From: Syngnathus acus
Lineage: Eukaryota; Chordata; Actinopteri; Syngnathiformes; Syngnathidae
Direction of reading: 5' to 3'
Length of the DNA stretch: 64,000 nt
Assembly (NCBI RefSeq): GCF_901709675.1
Contig: NC_051093.1
Location: 8,237,553 to 8,301,552 of the forward strand
Shown: in pieces, positions 63,740 to 64,000 of the stretch
Layout: each line of letters starts with the position of its first letter
Position numbering within the stretch: the first letter of the stretch is position 1
The notes under the pieces: model-generated
Database searches by the model: none
What the model was told of the DNA's origin: nothing
The model's input: the letters and a program-made list of their open reading frames with translations, nothing else
Translations under genes and position numbers: made by a program

Positions 63740-64000
63740 CCCAGGTGGTCCCACAGCCTCCTCCCCCAGGGGGAGCAAGCACCAGTCCAGCTCCATGGTG
63801 ATGTGTTACTCAGCGACTTTGGTCACGCCCCCCCACCCCTCCCTTTTTAGCGCTGGACTACTTACAAATAAACCAGCTGCTTTAAAATAGCCGATGAAAA
63901 GCATCTAAAGCTCTTTCTTAAAACGGACAAGCATTTTGCTTCATCTTCTCCCACGGTTTCCATCACTGAAGTCAAGGAAGAAACTCCCCGAGCTCAGAGC
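63740..64000 (+). promoter_or_regulatory. Probable promoter and leader of a gene beyond the window
   Basis: GC-rich CACGCCCC boxes, then a TATA-like TTTAAAATAG at 63,881-63,890, then unique sequence resembling a 5' leader without ATG-initiated frame before the window ends. The direction and the gene are unknown. Confidence 0.35.

Overview
The window is vertebrate nuclear DNA, almost certainly from a teleost fish with fairly compact genes. The genes are split by short GT-AG introns, several of only 67-83 nt. Fish-type dispersed repeats and long microsatellites are scattered through the non-coding parts. Assembling exons by eye gives seven protein genes whose reconstructed lengths match their vertebrate families, plus one microRNA gene and a large tRNA cluster. 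Species and genus cannot be fixed from the sequence.

Layout. Positions 1-18,000 carry no protein gene I can recognise. Near 10.5 kb lies a clear mir-137 hairpin, surrounded by unique sequence with conserved-element character, simple repeats and one young SINE with a perfect 14-bp target duplication. A CpG-rich promoter at about 18.2-18.6 kb leads into tlcd4 (TMEM56; coding exons 21,132-25,223, 263 aa). After about 5 kb of non-coding sequence comes the most striking element, a head-to-tail array (30,084-33,743) of 18 intron-containing tRNA-Leu genes with a period near 207 bp. Fifteen have anticodon CAA and three have been switched to TAA; a decayed unit lies at the 3' edge. Then follow cnn1 (+), elof1 (-), tmem205 (+), rab3d (+), epor (+), swsap1 (-) and znf653 (+). 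The window ends in what looks like the promoter of another gene.

Context. The right half (CNN1, ELOF1, TMEM205, RAB3D, EPOR, SWSAP1, ZNF653) is a gene set found together on human 19p13.2. The left half (mir-137, TLCD4, a calponin) resembles human 1p21.3. These two human regions belong to the same ancient paralogon, so the window may preserve members, here tlcd4 and a variant mir-137, that mammals lost from the 19p13-like copy.

The genes are not one pathway. They include a TLC-domain membrane protein, an actin-binding muscle protein (cnn1), a Pol II elongation factor (elof1), a small membrane protein (tmem205), a secretory Rab (rab3d), the erythropoietin receptor (epor), a RAD51-paralogue-like repair factor (swsap1) and a zinc-finger repressor (znf653). 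Head-to-head pairs elof1/tmem205 and swsap1/znf653 share short intergenic promoters with CRE, ETS and YY1-type motifs.
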